Shown here: one piece after another, positions 13,506 through 15,176 of the stretch
Layout: each line of letters starts with the position of its first letter
How positions within the stretch are numbered: the stretch's first letter is position 1
Source of the DNA: Desulfovibrio sp.
GTDB lineage: Bacteria; Desulfobacterota; Desulfovibrionia; Desulfovibrionales; Desulfovibrionaceae
NCBI GenBank assembly: GCA_009773975.1
Contig: VSMX01000047.1
Location: 1 to 15,176 of the forward strand
DNA length: 15,176 nt
Direction: 5' to 3'
Notes under the pieces: model-generated
What the model saw: only the letters and a program-made list of their open reading frames with translations
Told to the model about the DNA's origin: nothing
Database searches by the model: none
Translations under genes and position numbers: made by a program

Positions 13506-14987
13506 CTACTTGAACCAGCCAAGATCGAATTCTTCGGCCTTCGTTACCTTGTCGTGCACAGGATTATCATTTAGCGGCTTTGTGTCTATGGAGAGTACAG
13601 GTAACATATTTCCTGTCAAAGCGCAAAGCCTGTATGCCCCCACAAGTATGTTTCCGGAAGCTGTGGCTGCCTGGGTCGAGGAATTGTAAAGCTCGTTTTC
13701 CGCATCCAGCACATCCAGGAGGCTGCGCTTGCCAAGCTGGAACTGCTCCACAAAGGCCGTGCGGGTAAACTCGTTGCTCTTGATGGCGTCTGTATAATGC
13801 TTGAACTGATCCTGGGCGGAAAGATAGTTGACCCATGTGCTCTGGATGTCCAGCTTGAGCGTGTCAAAAAAATCATACATGGTTTGCCTTGCCTGGCGGA
13901 TCCTGGCCATGGCGGCCTTGCGTTCCGCAAGATCCGCGCCGCTGTTGAAAATATTCCAGCGCATTGTCGCAACGGCGTCGAAGTTGTAAACCCACCTGTC
14001 GTACGAGCCGCCCCGGTCGGAATAGGTCGGCCCGACTTCGGCATTGATTGTGGGATAGAAGGTTGATTCCGCCAATTCCTTGTCGCCAACGGCAGTGCGC
14101 ACATCCTGGATATAGGCCAGAATTTTTGGATTATGCTTTTCCGCCAGTTTGAAAACCCTGCCCGGGCCGGAAAAAATTTCCGGCGGCATTGGTACGGCGT
14201 CAAGCCTTGACGGAGGAGCCATGCCGGTCAGGCGCGAATAGGTGTCCTCGGCCACAAGCAGGTTGGCCTGGGCTTCCGAAAGGCTGGAAAGAGCCCTGGA
14301 GAGCCGGGACTGGGCCTGGGTAACATCGGCTTCCGTATCGGCGCCCATTGAAGAGCGATCCGCCGTCATTGCCAGAATTGCCCTGTGCTGGGCCACATTG
14401 CGTTCGGAAAGCTCATATATCTTTCTTTGCCGCAATAGGTCGATGTGGGCAATGATGCCATCGAGCGCCAGTGTGGTTGCCGTGTCAAAAACCCTTGCCT
14501 TGACCGAATTCAGGGTCGAGAGAGCGCTGCGCACCCGCGACCTGGTTGCGAACCCGTCCCAGATGGGTTGGGTAAGACGGCCGGATATCTCGCCAATGCC
14601 ATACATTTGCTTGTCCAGATCCTCGTTGCGGGTGGATCTGTCCGAAAGCAGGTTGCCCCCCGCCTGGCCGCTCAAATCGATGCTCGGTCCGAAGCCTGCC
14701 TGGGCCCTCCGCAGCTCATGTTCCAGCACCTGGCGGTTTTCCTGCATGGAGCGCAGGGCGCGATGATGCCTGAGAACGCCATATATGGTATCGGTAACCG
14801 ATACCGGCGCTCCTGGTGGTGGAGGTGGCGGCCAGCTTTCCTGCACAGCCGTGGAGGCATGCGTCAGTTCTTCATCTGAAGCGCATTTACCATTTTGCGC
14901 AAAGCCAAGAAACATTAGCAATGCAAGCACACTTGCGCACAAGACGCGTTTTTTTAGCTCTGTCAGGCTTGAGACTCCGCTGTTCAT
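13506..14987 (-). CDS. TolC-family outer membrane channel of the type I secretion system
   Basis: A 493-residue outer membrane factor. A signal peptide is visible (basic LKKR, hydrophobic VLCASVLALLMFLGFA, probable cleavage after about residue 36), followed by a proline run (PPPPPP, residues 53-58). The body shows two related halves typical of TolC: TIYGVLRHHRALRS...QENRQVLEHELRRAQAGFGPSI early, and the repeated pattern with FYPTINAEVGPTYSDRG and FNAGA-like segment WNIFNSGADLAERKAA in the second half; LGKRSLLDVLDAENELYNSSTQ near the end is a strong family marker. The ATG at 14987 has GGAG 7 bases upstream; an in-frame TTG at 14993 is less likely. It opens the operon, with the ABC, HlyD and PilZ genes behind it. 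Such a dedicated channel in a Lap-type locus is usual. Confidence 0.92.
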   Translation of the reverse strand: MNSGVSSLTELKKRVLCASVLALLMFLGFAQNGKCASDEELTHASTAVQESWPPPPPPGAPVSVTDTIYGVLRHHRALRSMQENRQVLEHELRRAQAGFGPSIDLSGQAGGNLLSDRSTRNEDLDKQMYGIGEISGRLTQPIWDGFATRSRVRSALSTLNSVKARVFDTATTLALDGIIAHIDLLRQRKIYELSERNVAQHRAILAMTADRSSMGADTEADVTQAQSRLSRALSSLSEAQANLLVAEDTYSRLTGMAPPSRLDAVPMPPEIFSGPGRVFKLAEKHNPKILAYIQDVRTAVGDKELAESTFYPTINAEVGPTYSDRGGSYDRWVYNFDAVATMRWNIFNSGADLAERKAAMARIRQARQTMYDFFDTLKLDIQSTWVNYLSAQDQFKHYTDAIKSNEFTRTAFVEQFQLGKRSLLDVLDAENELYNSSTQAATASGNILVGAYRLCALTGNMLPVLSIDTKPLNDNPVHDKVTKAEEFDLGWFK

Positions 14988-15176
14988 GATCAAGCTCCAT
15001 TTTATAACAACATCCGTCCAACAACTTCAATCACAGCAGGATTGTTATGCTTATTATCGACAGGTGAAGATAAAGATTTACTGATCTTCCAAATTTTTAC
15101 TAGGGTCAGCGGACACTAATTTTTGACACTTAAATAGAAATGGGTATCTTCATCTTGAGAGAGAATCTCAACTAGA
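14988..15176 (-). other. Upstream region of the secretion operon, possibly touching a mobile-element end
   Basis: A/T-rich non-coding stretch that should carry the promoter of the tolC-like gene; I could not single out a convincing -35/-10 pair with sensible spacing to the ribosome binding site. GACACT occurs twice (15112-15117 and 15125-15130), next to GGGTCAGCGGACACTAAT, which has the look of a transposon terminus. An inverted repeat TTGAGA/TCTCAA (15155-15160/15166-15171) lies at the edge. No gene is seen on either strand. Confidence 0.4.

Noticed and set aside
14988..15060. TTGAAG-18-TATAAA as a promoter for the tolC-like gene
   Set aside because: The -10-like TATAAA sits only a few bases before the ribosome binding site, so transcription would begin at or after the GGAG sequence.
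15155..15171. Inverted repeat TTGAGA/TCTCAA near the right edge
   Set aside because: Six A/T-leaning base pairs at the window edge, without a T-run or a known operator pattern, are compatible with chance.

Overview
The window looks like chromosome of an anaerobic, Desulfovibrio-like deltaproteobacterium (Desulfobacterota). That is an inference from gene content: the oxygen-sensitive radical-SAM route to the thiazole of thiamin (ThiH), a short-form ThiF, and a LapB-type type I secretion system with a PilZ protein. No rRNA, tRNA, CRISPR array or phage gene was seen.

Layout. (1) Positions 1-676 hold the 3' remnant of an IS200/IS605-family element: a 5'-truncated tnpB (RuvC-I is missing; RuvC-II, zinc finger and RuvC-III are present) followed by the right-end hairpin. 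The element's last bases overlap and supply the stop codon of the next gene. (2) 673-2316 (minus) is a GT-C-type membrane glycosyltransferase. (3) 2488-5345 (plus) is a tight three-gene operon: a YkgJ-type Cys-cluster metal-binding protein, a J-domain co-chaperone with a Gln-rich repetitive linker, and a MOP-superfamily polysaccharide flippase. With the divergent glycosyltransferase this suggests a small envelope-glycan locus. (4) 5349-8253 (plus) is a thiamin-thiazole operon: promoter, TPP riboswitch, intrinsic terminator, then thiS-thiG-thiH-thiF. (5) 8389-14987 (minus) is a type I secretion operon read right to left: TolC-like outer membrane factor, two hairpins, ABC transporter with a degenerate C39-like domain, HlyD-like adaptor with an unusually long cytoplasmic N-terminus, and a PilZ protein at the end. 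(6) 14988-15176 is the upstream region of that operon and may contain an edge of another mobile element.

How the genes fit together. ThiF adenylates and helps thiolate the C-terminal Gly-Gly of ThiS. ThiH supplies dehydroglycine from tyrosine, and ThiG builds the thiazole phosphate. The set is controlled by TPP through transcription termination. The secretion genes are the three channel parts of a LapBCE-like exporter, with a c-di-GMP receptor candidate cotranscribed. The cargo, probably a large RTX/Lap-type adhesin, is not in the window. The least conventional items are the PilZ gene built into the exporter operon, the long N-terminal extension of the adaptor, the hairpins between tolC and the ABC gene, and the insertion sequence end that finishes a host gene.
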